Positions 54,501 through 62,891 of a stretch of DNA of 64,000 bases are shown here, piece by piece; positions within the stretch are counted from its first letter, which is position 1; the number at the start of each line of letters is the position of its first letter. Source of the DNA: Acidobacteriaceae bacterium (GTDB taxonomy: Bacteria > Acidobacteriota > Terriglobia > Terriglobales > Acidobacteriaceae); the NCBI GenBank assembly GCA_003134655.1, contig PLBY01000077.1:1-64000 (forward strand), written 5' to 3'. The notes beneath the pieces are model-generated. The model made no database searches. It was not told the origin of the DNA and saw nothing but the letters and a program-made list of their open reading frames with translations. A program made the position numbers and the translations under genes.

Positions 54501-55087
54501 GTGCTGTCGCCGCTCACAGGCGTAAATCCCACTCTCGCGCCCTGCAGACTGGAGGCGCCAGGCGCCAGAGCAAACAACTGATACAAGCTTCGTCCGTTGG
54601 TGGCGAGCTGCGTGATTTGTTGGCCAGTGATCACGTTGCTGACCTCGCCGCTATCGGTTTGGACCGCGACCGCGTTGGCTTCAACGGTCACCTGCTCCTG
54701 AGCGCTTCCGACCTGCAACTTGAAATCAATACGGCTGCGGTCTCCGACGGCAAGGACGACATTTTTCTGCTCCGTCGCCTTAAAACCAGTCGCTGTCACA
54801 CGAAGGATATAAGCCCCGATATGGAGGTCAGGCGCAACGTACTGGCCGTCGCCGTTGGTCACGGTGTTCCGAGCCACTCCGGTGTCGATATTGGTGATGA
54901 CGATGGCGGCGTTGGGAACCGCTGCGCCTGTTGGGTCAGTCACTGTGCCGAGGATGGTGGCTTCCTGGGCCAAGGCTTGAGCAGCGAAGATTACGAAGAA
55001 AGCTGCGAGCAGAACCGCAAGGCGAGAGCCATTGCGTCTCACAGCCAGGCCGAAACTCCCGGCAAACATGGGCGAGAGCGATTTCAT
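51527..55087 (-). CDS. Oar-like TonB-dependent receptor with N-terminal CarboxypepD_reg domain
   Basis: 1186 aa from the ATG at 55087, with GGAGG seven bases upstream. A signal peptide ends near ALAQ (residue 41). The carboxypeptidase-regulatory-like domain starts EATILGTVTDPTGAAVPNAAI, then a TonB plug with NGQRAGHNLQLIDGGEN and a large beta barrel of the acidobacterial type. The C-terminal end is AREWQFALKLMF. It should import or bind large substrates such as oligosaccharides. Genes for xylose isomerase and the GH3 enzyme nearby suggest xylan or xylo-oligosaccharides, an inference from context. Confidence 0.92.
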   Translation of the reverse strand: MKSLSPMFAGSFGLAVRRNGSRLAVLLAAFFVIFAAQALAQEATILGTVTDPTGAAVPNAAIVITNIDTGVARNTVTNGDGQYVAPDLHIGAYILRVTATGFKATEQKNVVLAVGDRSRIDFKLQVGSAQEQVTVEANAVAVQTDSGEVSNVITGQQITQLATNGRSLYQLFALAPGASSLQGARVGFTPVSGDSTVSINGQRAGHNLQLIDGGENLDRGGSSGSVMPSIDSLAEFRNMTSNYSAEYGLATASQISTVIKSGTKTFHAEAWEFFRNDALNSRNYFLPNVPHLRYNIYGFNFGGKVPGANNHPTFFFYNQEWRKEVDGGTLNVPVPLASSYPDANGTGTGAVLPTSYNGKPVNTLVPTGVAGFASGCSAAVQATLIPGSPFPGNTIPSCAISPNAAALLTAGGKYGGIFPTPTSGVNFQGGNNSPTNLTEEIARVDHQFSSKFSVFGHWISEQISQTYGTTQWSGDNVPTIADTFGNPSYSAVVHATYVISPTLLNETAFNYNGNRINIIPTGLITAPSGFTFNRLFTGPNADTRIPSIQLAGVTGSQYTANWTPWVNKADDYQFRDDVSWTKGAHQLKFGFSWAIYKKGQDAFANTQGNFRFDGSFTGYDYADYLLGLAQQYTEDGVKIHGQWNNISPAAYVQDNWRVNSRLTLNLGLRWDGIPHTYEANHLSSNFYPNLYNPANAATFDSNGNICSVNSPAGSCPGGPSPGLVTSTNPVLGGYQFYLNGIGTGGVNGIPKGLVNNSWNNWGPRLGFAYDLTGQGKTVIRGGFGMMYERIQGNDMYNGAVNPPGDPNPTLNGVSLDNPGQDLASGNVITAAQLPVLPLGVTGIATNYKPPVSYQYSVGVQQGLGAHTVLSISYVGSQGRHENYYQAINLPPLADLGNIVNGTSHTSTGLPGGKTFNEDLTYLGFGNMRTAFNGANAHYNSLQTSLTGTVKRDLHLQVSYTVAKAMDATTASGSGGDLNNATNPYQGWRYDFGPSVYDRRNVFFANFVYDLPLFRTATSRLLRAGLGGWQFSGIVTEESGAPINLGVNSTSQINTASSYISNSGTRPVVSGAISYPKTPAAWFSGNFASPACAVGGPGTDCYGNLGFDAITGPGRNNFDLALLKNFALTERFHMEFRAEAFNAFNHTQFQGNANTGGISTNFNAGDFGEVKSAYDAREWQFALKLMF

Positions 55088-55384
55088 GTGGAGCCTCCGA
55101 ATTAGTTGATCGCGATTAGTCGCTCGCGAACGTTTGGTCAGCGGATATCTAGGGCTGGGACTACCCCTGAAACTGGAAACGTTTACGGTGTTACGCCCCA
55201 TCAATGACCGTTGTCAAGAAGAAAATCGATATAGTAATGGGATTTGGGGCGGTTTTGAGTCCTCAGGTGGACCCCCTTTTGCCAACTGGGCGTATACTCG
55301 GCTGATAACAAACGCCGCTACCTCCGGTAGATGTGGCTGTTACTAAAGAACCACAGGTTCTTAGGCAAAAGGGGCCCACTTCCC

Positions 55385-56068
55385 ATGCTGACGCTGAAGA
55401 TGGCGGTATCAACCTTGGTTCTCGGTGTGGGTTGTTCTTGCACCTTACTCGGCCAACAGAAGGGACCAGATTCTGGCGCTCAGGCCGTGCGAGAGTTCCC
55501 CGTAATCTTGCAGCAGAGCGTGTCTGCAGGCAAGACGCCGGTCGGGACCAAGATCCAGGCGAAACTCTGGGTCGCTACCTTAGTGGACGGCACAGTCATC
55601 CCAAGGAATGCCATTTTTTCGGGAGAAGTGGTCGAATCGCTTGCCAAGACAAAGACCGATCCCTCCCGAGTTGCTCTCCGCATGGATTCCGTGCAGTGGA
55701 AGGATGGATCGGCTGCAGTGAAGGTCTACTTAACGGCATGGTATTACCCTCCCCGAACCGCAGGCGGACAGGATCTCCAGTACGGACCGCAGCAACCCGC
55801 GAACCGTACCTGGAACGGAGAAGGACAATATCCCGATCCGAATTCAAAGGTTTACAAGCCGTTTCCAGGAAGCGATTCCGGTCAAGGATCGGCCGTTCCG
55901 GACACCCCGAACGCGACCACTTCGAATCACAGGATGCTGATGCAAGATGTGGAGACCGCAAGCGGTACCGACGGCACTCTTGCCCTGGTTTCCAAGCGAA
56001 CCAATATTAAGCTGGATAAGCTGACGACCTACGTGCTGGCCGGCGGCGACCTGCTTCCAGCAAAGTAA
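55385..56068 (+). CDS. Secreted protein of unknown function
   Basis: 227 aa from the ATG at 55385. The N terminus MLTLKMAVSTLVLGVGCSCTLLGQ is a signal peptide, with Cys17 and Cys19 near the end that could allow lipidation, though the box is not a perfect lipobox. The stretch TPVGTKIQAKLWVATLVDGTVIPRNAIFSGEVVES (in parts) resembles a small beta domain seen in many Acidobacteriota envelope proteins. It lies between the receptor and the GH3 enzyme but on the plus strand with the latter. Confidence 0.75.
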   Translation: MLTLKMAVSTLVLGVGCSCTLLGQQKGPDSGAQAVREFPVILQQSVSAGKTPVGTKIQAKLWVATLVDGTVIPRNAIFSGEVVESLAKTKTDPSRVALRMDSVQWKDGSAAVKVYLTAWYYPPRTAGGQDLQYGPQQPANRTWNGEGQYPDPNSKVYKPFPGSDSGQGSAVPDTPNATTSNHRMLMQDVETASGTDGTLALVSKRTNIKLDKLTTYVLAGGDLLPAK

Positions 56069-56254
56069 ATTCAGTTCCTAAATCAGTCCTACGGCACACG
56101 CCGTGCGGACTCGACCGTGACTGGTTTCCTTGACCGGGCGATTCCGCTGTGCTACAAGCGACGGTCGACCGTAATCGTTAACGCAATTACATCTTAGCAA
56201 TCGGCCAGCGCTCTCACCTGCTTTTTGACCGCGCGGGCTGGGGAGGAAATCTTC

Positions 56255-58897
56255 ATGGCAACGCGTACGCAAACCATCCTGCAGATGGCATTCTTTCTGG
56301 TTCTCGTTGTGGTCAGTTCTGCCGCACAAACGGCGGGGGGCGCCGTGTATCTGGACCCTGCGCAGCCGATCAATGTGCGCGTCGATGATCTCATCAAGCG
56401 CATGACTCTCGAACAGAAGGCTACGCAGCTGGTCAACCAGGCGCGGGCGATTCCCGACCTTCAAGTGCCGGCTTACGACTGGTGGAGCGAGGCTTTGCAT
56501 GGAGTCGCCAATGCTGGAACGGCGACGGTGTTTCCTGAGCCGGTCGGACTGGCTGCGACCTTTGATGACTCGTTGATCCACGAAATGGCGGTGGTCATCG
56601 GGACGGAAGCTCGAGCCAAACATAACCAGGCGGTGCGAGCCGGCCGCCGCGACATTATGGAGGGACTGGATTTCTGGTCGCCGAACATCAATATTTTCCG
56701 CGATCCGCGATGGGGACGCGGGCAGGAGACGTACGGAGAAGATCCGTTCCTTACGGGGCGCATGGGAGTTGCGTTCGTGACCGGGCTCCAGGGGGATGAT
56801 CCGAAATATTTTCGCGTGATTTCGACGCCGAAGCATTTCGCGGTGCACAGCGGGCCGGAGACGTCGCGGCACACGATTGATGTGCAGGTATCGAAGCACG
56901 ATATGGAAGACACGTATTTGCCGGCGTTTCGCGCCACGGTGACCGAGGGCAAAGCGGAATCGGTAATGTGCGCTTACAACCGCGTAAACGGCCAGCCCGC
57001 CTGCGCGAATACATTTTTGCTGCAGGACCAGCTGCGCGGCGCGTGGAAGTTTAACGGGTACGTGGTGTCGGACTGCGATGCGATCGTGGATATTTACCAA
57101 GGGCATAAGTTCGTCAAGAGCCAGGCGGAGGCCGCGGCGGCGGCGATCAAGGCAGGAATGGACAACGAGTGTGCAGACTTTTTCACCATCACAAAAGACG
57201 ACCACGACTACAAGCCGTTCGTGGACGCGGTGAAGCAGGGACTGCTGACGGAAGCTGATCTGGATGTTTCGTTGAGGCGGTTGTTTACCGCGCGCATGCG
57301 GCTGGGGATGTTCGATCCGCCGGAGATGGTGCCGTATGCCAAGACTCCCGATTCCGAGATTGACAGCGTGCCGCACCGCGAACTTGCCCTCAAGATTGCG
57401 CGCGAGTCGATGGTGCTGCTGAAGAACGATGGCGTGCTTCCCTTCGCGGAGGGCGTGAAGAAGATTCTCGTGGTCGGCCCGTTGGCCGATTCTGCCCAGG
57501 TGCTGCATGGCAACTACAGCGGGACGGCCTCGCACGCCGTCACGGCGCTGGAAGGCATTCGCAAGCAGTTTGCCGGCGCTCAAGTTTCGTTCGAACCCGG
57601 AACCAACTTTCTGCGCGAGCATCCTGTCATTCCGACTTCGATGTTGTCGACAGACGATGGCAAGCCTGGACTCAAAGGCGAATACTTTTCCGGAGAATTA
57701 TCCGGCAAACCGCAGGTAGTTCGAGTCGATCCGTTCGTTGACCTTCAACTCTCTCACCCTGATGCCCATGCGTTGCCGGTGCCCGACGGCATGAAGGATT
57801 TTTCCGTGCGCTGGACAGGATTCCTGACGCCCGCGGAGTCCGGCACGTATCAAGTAGGGCTCATGGGTTCGATGCAGCGCTTGTGGCTCGACGGGAAGCT
57901 GATTGTGGATGACGCCATCCTTCACGATCCCAATCCGCAACTGGCTACCGTTCAGCTCGCGAAAGGGCATCGTTACGCGGTCAAGATCGAGTATCAGGCC
58001 GGTGGACGTACGACAAAGCTGATCTGGCTCTCTACGAGTGTTGATCCGCTCGTGGCAGCGGTATCAGCGGCGCGTCAAGCCGATGTTGTGGTCGCGGTCG
58101 TCGGCATCACGTCGAAACTTGAGGGCGAGGAAATGAAGGTCGACGTCCCGGGATTCAAAGGCGGCGATCGCACCAGCCTGAACCTTCCGGCTGAGGAAGA
58201 GGCGCTGCTGGGAGCTTTGAAGGGGACGGGTAAGCCGCTGGTGGTTGTGCTGATGAATGGCAGCGCGCTGGCAGTCAACTGGGCGAACGACCATGCCAAC
58301 GCGATCCTGGAAGCATGGTACGCGGGAGAAGAGGGTGGCACGGCAATCGCTCAGACTCTCGCGGGCGTGAACAATCCCGCGGGACGGTTATCGGTGACCT
58401 TCTATAAAGGTGTGGAGCAACTGCCGGAGTTCGATGACTACGCCATGAAGAACCGCACGTATCGCTACTTCACGGGTGAGCCACTGTATGGATTCGGGCA
58501 TGGGCTGAGTTACACGACCTTCGAATACAGCGGCATCAAGCTGTCGAACCCGCAGTTGCAGGCCGGTAAGCCGCTGGATGTTGAGGTGGACGTGAAGAAC
58601 ACGGGCAAGCGGGATGGCGACGAAGTGGCTGAACTCTATATCAGCTTCCCGAAACTGCCCGGTGCAGCGTTGCGTGCGCTGCGCGGATTCACCCGGGTCC
58701 ATCTGAAAGCGGGAGAGCAGCAACACGTGAAGCTAACACTCAGTCCGCGGGACTTAAGCTATGTGAATGATGCGGGAGATCGCTTCGTCTCGACGGGCGA
58801 TTACCTGATTACGATCGGCGGAGGGCAGCCGGGAACTGGGGCGGCCCATGCGGATTCTCACTTGATGATTCAGGGAGAGCAGAAACTGCCCGAGTAG
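56255..58897 (+). CDS. Glycoside hydrolase family 3 beta-xylosidase/glucosidase with PA14
   Basis: 880 aa from the ATG at 56255, with GGAGG eight bases upstream. A signal peptide ends AAQ (residue 24). The GH3 N-terminal barrel has DFWSPNINIFRDPRWGRGQETYGEDPFLTG (in parts), KHFAVHSGPE and the nucleophile Asp273 in VVSDCDAI. A PA14 domain (about 480-615: GLKGEYFSGELSGKP, VRWTGFLTPAESGTYQVGL) is inserted before the second GH3 domain. A fibronectin type III-like domain ends the protein. The domain order is like BXL/BGL plant-xylan enzymes, so it probably cuts xylo-oligosaccharides in the periplasm or outside. Confidence 0.95.
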   Translation: MATRTQTILQMAFFLVLVVVSSAAQTAGGAVYLDPAQPINVRVDDLIKRMTLEQKATQLVNQARAIPDLQVPAYDWWSEALHGVANAGTATVFPEPVGLAATFDDSLIHEMAVVIGTEARAKHNQAVRAGRRDIMEGLDFWSPNINIFRDPRWGRGQETYGEDPFLTGRMGVAFVTGLQGDDPKYFRVISTPKHFAVHSGPETSRHTIDVQVSKHDMEDTYLPAFRATVTEGKAESVMCAYNRVNGQPACANTFLLQDQLRGAWKFNGYVVSDCDAIVDIYQGHKFVKSQAEAAAAAIKAGMDNECADFFTITKDDHDYKPFVDAVKQGLLTEADLDVSLRRLFTARMRLGMFDPPEMVPYAKTPDSEIDSVPHRELALKIARESMVLLKNDGVLPFAEGVKKILVVGPLADSAQVLHGNYSGTASHAVTALEGIRKQFAGAQVSFEPGTNFLREHPVIPTSMLSTDDGKPGLKGEYFSGELSGKPQVVRVDPFVDLQLSHPDAHALPVPDGMKDFSVRWTGFLTPAESGTYQVGLMGSMQRLWLDGKLIVDDAILHDPNPQLATVQLAKGHRYAVKIEYQAGGRTTKLIWLSTSVDPLVAAVSAARQADVVVAVVGITSKLEGEEMKVDVPGFKGGDRTSLNLPAEEEALLGALKGTGKPLVVVLMNGSALAVNWANDHANAILEAWYAGEEGGTAIAQTLAGVNNPAGRLSVTFYKGVEQLPEFDDYAMKNRTYRYFTGEPLYGFGHGLSYTTFEYSGIKLSNPQLQAGKPLDVEVDVKNTGKRDGDEVAELYISFPKLPGAALRALRGFTRVHLKAGEQQHVKLTLSPRDLSYVNDAGDRFVSTGDYLITIGGGQPGTGAAHADSHLMIQGEQKLPE

Positions 58898-59050
58898 GCA
58901 CTCAGTGCCTGCTTGATCAATGGGAGGACAGTCTCCAAGAAGCAGCGTCCCAGGACAGATAAGGCGTGCGCCCGCGAGTAAAAAGGGGTGACCTGTGTGT
59001 GATGTTCATCCGCTAGCGATGGGAAACGCGCGAAAGGAATCACTTACATC

Positions 59051-59335
59051 TCAGGTTCCAGAGTTTTCTCGGCGCTTGAGGTTGCTGGTGACGTCCTTTC
59101 CCGCGCGGATGTCCGACAGCAACTGGTCGAGCTTCGCCGCCGCGCTCTTTAATGCATGCTGATCGGCGTTCGCAGCAGCTTTCAACATCTGATCGAGGCG
59201 ACTGGCTGCGCTCTTGAGTTTCTGCAGTTCCTCGGCTGGGATCTGCTTCTTTGGTCCATTCCCGATCGACTGCATCAGGTTCGCGATCCTTTCGCGCACG
59301 TCGCGATCCGGACCCTGGTTGTCCCCACTATTCAT
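59051..59335 (-). CDS. Small coiled-coil protein
   Basis: 94 aa from the ATG at 59335 (a GTG at 59347 is possible). Mostly helical, with heptad-like leucines in two similar stretches: AEELQKLKSAASRLDQML and ADQHALKSAAAKLDQLL. No signal peptide or known family. It is not XseB. Confidence 0.5.
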   Translation of the reverse strand: MNSGDNQGPDRDVRERIANLMQSIGNGPKKQIPAEELQKLKSAASRLDQMLKAAANADQHALKSAAAKLDQLLSDIRAGKDVTSNLKRRENSGT

Positions 59336-59609
59336 GGCTACCTGCACAAAGGAAACATGGACGGTATTAGAGGAATTTCAGGCGAGGTGGCAATCAAAGA
59401 TTATCATCGGGCGACACTCAATGCGGAGAGCGCCGGGTGAAGCATCCTGGCTCTGGCCATCTTCCTAGGGACATTTGAGTGTAAAGGCCTTTCGGCAGGT
59501 ATTTCCAGCGGTGAACTTTATCGACCACGGCGAGCGCTATGAATGTTGCGGAGACTGCGACGAGTTGCCCACGCGATAACGCCGAAGATTGGCCCCCAAA
59601 CTAAGAGCA

Positions 59610-59861
59610 TTAACAGCACGAACAGCCACGTTTCCCCTGCCTGAATCGTCGAAAAAATAGGCGGGCGAAGACCCCCCAACCCATCACTGCCAGAAAAGCC
59701 AAGCCAATTTTCGTTGATGTGTTGAGAGGTCGCTTCGACAAGTTGTGCCAGAATCGCGCCTCGTTCTTTACAGTGTCGGGAAACACGATATTGCGCTGCC
59801 GCGCTTCAACGTCCTGCAACCATTGATCGTGCTTGTGATTATTAGCCCTACCCGCATCCAT
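59610..59861 (-). CDS. Small membrane protein candidate
   Basis: 83 aa. A hydrophobic segment near residues 52-70 (IGLAFLAVMGWGVFARLFF) is followed by basic residues and a Cys-rich end CSCC. The ribosome binding site is weak. Low support. Confidence 0.35.
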   Translation of the reverse strand: MDAGRANNHKHDQWLQDVEARQRNIVFPDTVKNEARFWHNLSKRPLNTSTKIGLAFLAVMGWGVFARLFFRRFRQGKRGCSCC

Positions 59862-59958
59862 AAGCTGGCTAGGATTATAGGCCGATGCGAGGACGGTTGG
59901 CGAAACATCCCCATTACATTCATCGACACGGGAGGCGTGATCCTGAGTGCAATCGCGC

Positions 59959-60816
59959 CTATTTCCAGAGGGGGCTGACCCTCACCAAGGTTAGGTTACA
60001 ATCGCCGTCGTTGCAACCGGGCGGGTCTTCACCAGCAATGACATATGCATTCCGATGCGAGCCAGGTTTCGTGGCAAACACTGCAAAGTTGTGATCTGAA
60101 CAAGCCGGGTCCGTGAAGCTGGAGAGGGTGTAAACGAGGCAACCGTTTTCGCTCACATCGCGATAGTAGTATCCGAAATACGGGGTTGGTTTGAAGGTTA
60201 CAGCCTTTCCAACCGGGTCGGGCGTCAAACTGCCCGGCGGAACTCCAGAGCCCTGAAAGAGCCGGTGCTTAGTTCCGAGAACGGTGCCGGTCTTGTTAGT
60301 CTCAAACCAGCCAAATTCGTTGATCTCGGTCGATTTGCTCGACAACTGAAGTTGCAGAGTGGCCCTGAGGTGCTCCCCATCGCGCCGAAAATAGACCGCA
60401 GGATCGATGGCTCCCTGCAGGTCTCCGGCCGAGTTGTAGCTCATTCCCCAGAATGGGATTGGGCCGGGCACGAAGACCGAAGTCAATATACCTACACAGT
60501 CACCCGTTCCGGTCAGGCAAAACCCAACATTCTTGTTGGTTGGATCACCGAGGTAGTTTTCGGTGACTGCGTCCCAATAAGGTGCACCGTTGTTATTCAG
60601 ATCTGTTGCTGTCCAAGTTTGGAAACCGGCTCCAGAGCTGCCTAGAATCGATTGGGCATAGGATGTCGCACAACTTGCCCATGCAGCCGTCGCGATTAGC
60701 AGGATGAGAATCCCTCTCGTCAGCTGGGCTGCATGTGCACGTTTATGTTGGCCGGAAGACATTTTTGCCCCCCCAGTTAGGTGGAGCAAAGCAGCAAGAT
60801 TTGATTTCGGGTGCAT
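59959..60816 (-). CDS. Secreted Cys-containing protein of unknown function
   Basis: 285 aa from the ATG at 60816, with AAAGGAGAG before it. The N terminus has a 30-residue basic start, then a hydrophobic stretch (LTRGILILLIATAAWASCATSYAQ in parts) that looks like a signal peptide cut after YAQ. The mature protein contains pairs of cysteines (FCLTGTGDCVG, PPGCNDGDCNLTLV) and aromatic-rich loops. No family is recognised. No clear operon partner. Confidence 0.7.
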   Translation of the reverse strand: MHPKSNLAALLHLTGGAKMSSGQHKRAHAAQLTRGILILLIATAAWASCATSYAQSILGSSGAGFQTWTATDLNNNGAPYWDAVTENYLGDPTNKNVGFCLTGTGDCVGILTSVFVPGPIPFWGMSYNSAGDLQGAIDPAVYFRRDGEHLRATLQLQLSSKSTEINEFGWFETNKTGTVLGTKHRLFQGSGVPPGSLTPDPVGKAVTFKPTPYFGYYYRDVSENGCLVYTLSSFTDPACSDHNFAVFATKPGSHRNAYVIAGEDPPGCNDGDCNLTLVRVSPLWK

Positions 60817-61109
60817 GTTCTCTCCTTTGATTTTTCGGTGCCGGGCGCACCCAGTGTTCGAGGGACTTCGCACGGCGGAACCGTTCCATGATGGCGTGCC
60901 TGCTAAGAGCGGCGCTCCGTCCCAACATCTGAAGAATAGTGTCATGAACCTTGAAGACGTTTCCCGGATTCTGCATGAAAGCAGAGGAAAAGAAGTCACT
61001 CTGCCAACTGACGATAAAGATTTCACTCATGTACCCGCCCATCGCATCCGGGCAACCTTCGGCAGTCGTTTGTCCTGGTCACCCGGGTTAAGATGAGAGC
61101 AGGCCACAT

Positions 61110-62834
61110 GTGCCCCGGGAGATGAACATCCGCTGGTTTGCCTGCTCGCTGACAGTGCTACCTTTGCTCGCGGTGTTGATGCCGCAAGCGGCTGTGCATC
61201 CCCAGTCACCGCCGAAACCGTCCGCCTCTTCGGCTAAGCCCGCCGCCGAAAGCCCGATCCAGTTCACTTTCGAGCCCATTGATTTCAAGCTCGACAGCGA
61301 CGAGACGCCCGAACGCCATGCTCCGGAAACCATGGCCGGCGGCGTGGCCATCTTCGACTACAACAACGACGGCAAGCTCGACATCTTCTTCACCAACGGG
61401 GCGGACCTCAAGACGCTCCACAAAACTTCCGCGAAATATTCCAACCGGCTTTTTGAAAACGACGGTCACGGGCACTTCACCGATGTCACCGAGAAAGCCG
61501 GGCTAGCCGGCACCGGCTATGACACGGGTGTCGCCATTGGCGATTACGACAACGACGGCTACGAAGACATTTTTGTGGCGGGCGTTTATCGCAACACGCT
61601 TTACCACAACAACGGGAACGGGACGTTCACGGACGTCACGACCAAAGCCGGACTGAACAAGCCCGATGCAGAGTATGGGCCCTTATGGTCTGTCGCCGCC
61701 GCGTGGGTCGACGTCAACAACGACGGGTTGCTCGACCTCATCGTCATCAATTATCTGAAGTGGGACTTCGATCACGAGCCCGTGTGCGAGGGATACGGGC
61801 ATCGCGACTATTGCCATCCGAAGTTCTACAAGCCCACGCCCAACCAACTCTTCATCAATAACGGGGATGGGACGTTCCGCGACGCTTCGGTCGAGGCAGG
61901 GTTCCGCGCGCATCCGGGAAAAGGGATGGGTGTTGCGGCTGCGGACTCTGAACTCTCGGGCAAGATGGACCTGATCATTCCCAACGACAAGCTGATGAAC
62001 TCCTTCTACCGGAACAAGGGAGGAGGCAAGTTTGAAGAGGTGGGCTTCGAGGAGAACATCGCGCTGCGAGAAGACGGGATCTACATTTCCGGCATGGGAG
62101 TCGATTTCCGCGATCTCGATAACGATGGCTATCCCGACATTATTCTGGTTGCCCTCGATGGAGAGACGTTTCCGCTGTACCGGAACACTGGGAAAGGAAG
62201 CTTCGTGGAAGTCACGCGCGAGAGCAACATGACGAAGCTGAGTTTGCCGATGGCGGGATATTCTCCGACGATTGCTGACTTTGATAACGATGGGTGGAAG
62301 GACATCTTCGTTTCACGCGGGCATGTACAGTCGCTGCAGGCGTCGCAAAATTTGATGGTGGCTCAACCGAATACTGTCTTCCGCAATCTGGGAGGCATGA
62401 AGTTTTCCGCTTTAACCGCGGAAGCCGGACTGACGGCGCAACCTCCCTCGCGGCACCGCGGATCGGCGGTTGGGGATTTGAATGGAGATGGGCGTCTGGA
62501 TGTGGTGGTAACCGCGATCAATGCGCCGGCGGAGATCTGGATCAACCAGAGTCCGGACAACAATCATTGGGTGGAGTTCAAGCTCCAGGGGACAAAGAGC
62601 AACCGTGACGGCATTGGAGCGAGGATCAAGGTGGTGACGAAGTCTGGGGCGCAGTACAACCACATGACTACCAGCGCCGGGTACGCGTCGTCGAGCGCGG
62701 GGCCGGTGCATTTCGGGCTGGGGGCACATGCGTCAGCGAATCTGGTCGAGATTCGGTGGCCTTCGGGGATCGTGCAGCAGATGCGGGACGTGGCGGGGGA
62801 CCGGGTCGTGGTAGTGAAAGAGCCGACGAAGTAG
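61110..62834 (+). CDS. CRTAC1-like FG-GAP/VCBS repeat protein with ASPIC/UnbV domain
   Basis: 574 aa from a GTG at 61110 (an ATG at 61122 is possible). Signal peptide near residues 1-30. Calcium-binding FG-GAP/VCBS repeats: DYNNDGKLDIFFTNGA, DYDNDGYEDIFVAGVY, DVNNDGLLDLIVINY, DLDNDGYPDIILVAL, DFDNDGWKDIFVSRG and DLNGDGRLDVVVTAIN. The end (about 490-565) is an ASPIC/UnbV domain with GIGARIKV and LVEIRWPSGIVQ. It forms a secreted beta-propeller with unknown target. No partner gene is obvious. Confidence 0.92.
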   Translation: MPREMNIRWFACSLTVLPLLAVLMPQAAVHPQSPPKPSASSAKPAAESPIQFTFEPIDFKLDSDETPERHAPETMAGGVAIFDYNNDGKLDIFFTNGADLKTLHKTSAKYSNRLFENDGHGHFTDVTEKAGLAGTGYDTGVAIGDYDNDGYEDIFVAGVYRNTLYHNNGNGTFTDVTTKAGLNKPDAEYGPLWSVAAAWVDVNNDGLLDLIVINYLKWDFDHEPVCEGYGHRDYCHPKFYKPTPNQLFINNGDGTFRDASVEAGFRAHPGKGMGVAAADSELSGKMDLIIPNDKLMNSFYRNKGGGKFEEVGFEENIALREDGIYISGMGVDFRDLDNDGYPDIILVALDGETFPLYRNTGKGSFVEVTRESNMTKLSLPMAGYSPTIADFDNDGWKDIFVSRGHVQSLQASQNLMVAQPNTVFRNLGGMKFSALTAEAGLTAQPPSRHRGSAVGDLNGDGRLDVVVTAINAPAEIWINQSPDNNHWVEFKLQGTKSNRDGIGARIKVVTKSGAQYNHMTTSAGYASSSAGPVHFGLGAHASANLVEIRWPSGIVQQMRDVAGDRVVVVKEPTK

Positions 62835-62860
62835 CGCCTCTGCTGGAACGCAAACGCCTG

Positions 62861-62890
62861 AACCACCAAGGACACGAAGGATCACGAAGG
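62861..62890 (+). repeat. Family F repeat, copy 2
   Basis: ACCACCAAGGACACGAAGGA followed by TCACGAAGG, nearly identical to 28716-28747. Both copies lie between a plus-strand gene end and a minus-strand gene end. Confidence 0.75.
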
Positions 62891-62891
62891 T

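Noticed and set aside
59051..59335. Exonuclease VII small subunit XseB
   Set aside because: The protein is a small helical coiled coil with two similar repeats, but lacks the XseB N-terminal pattern and is far from xseA.
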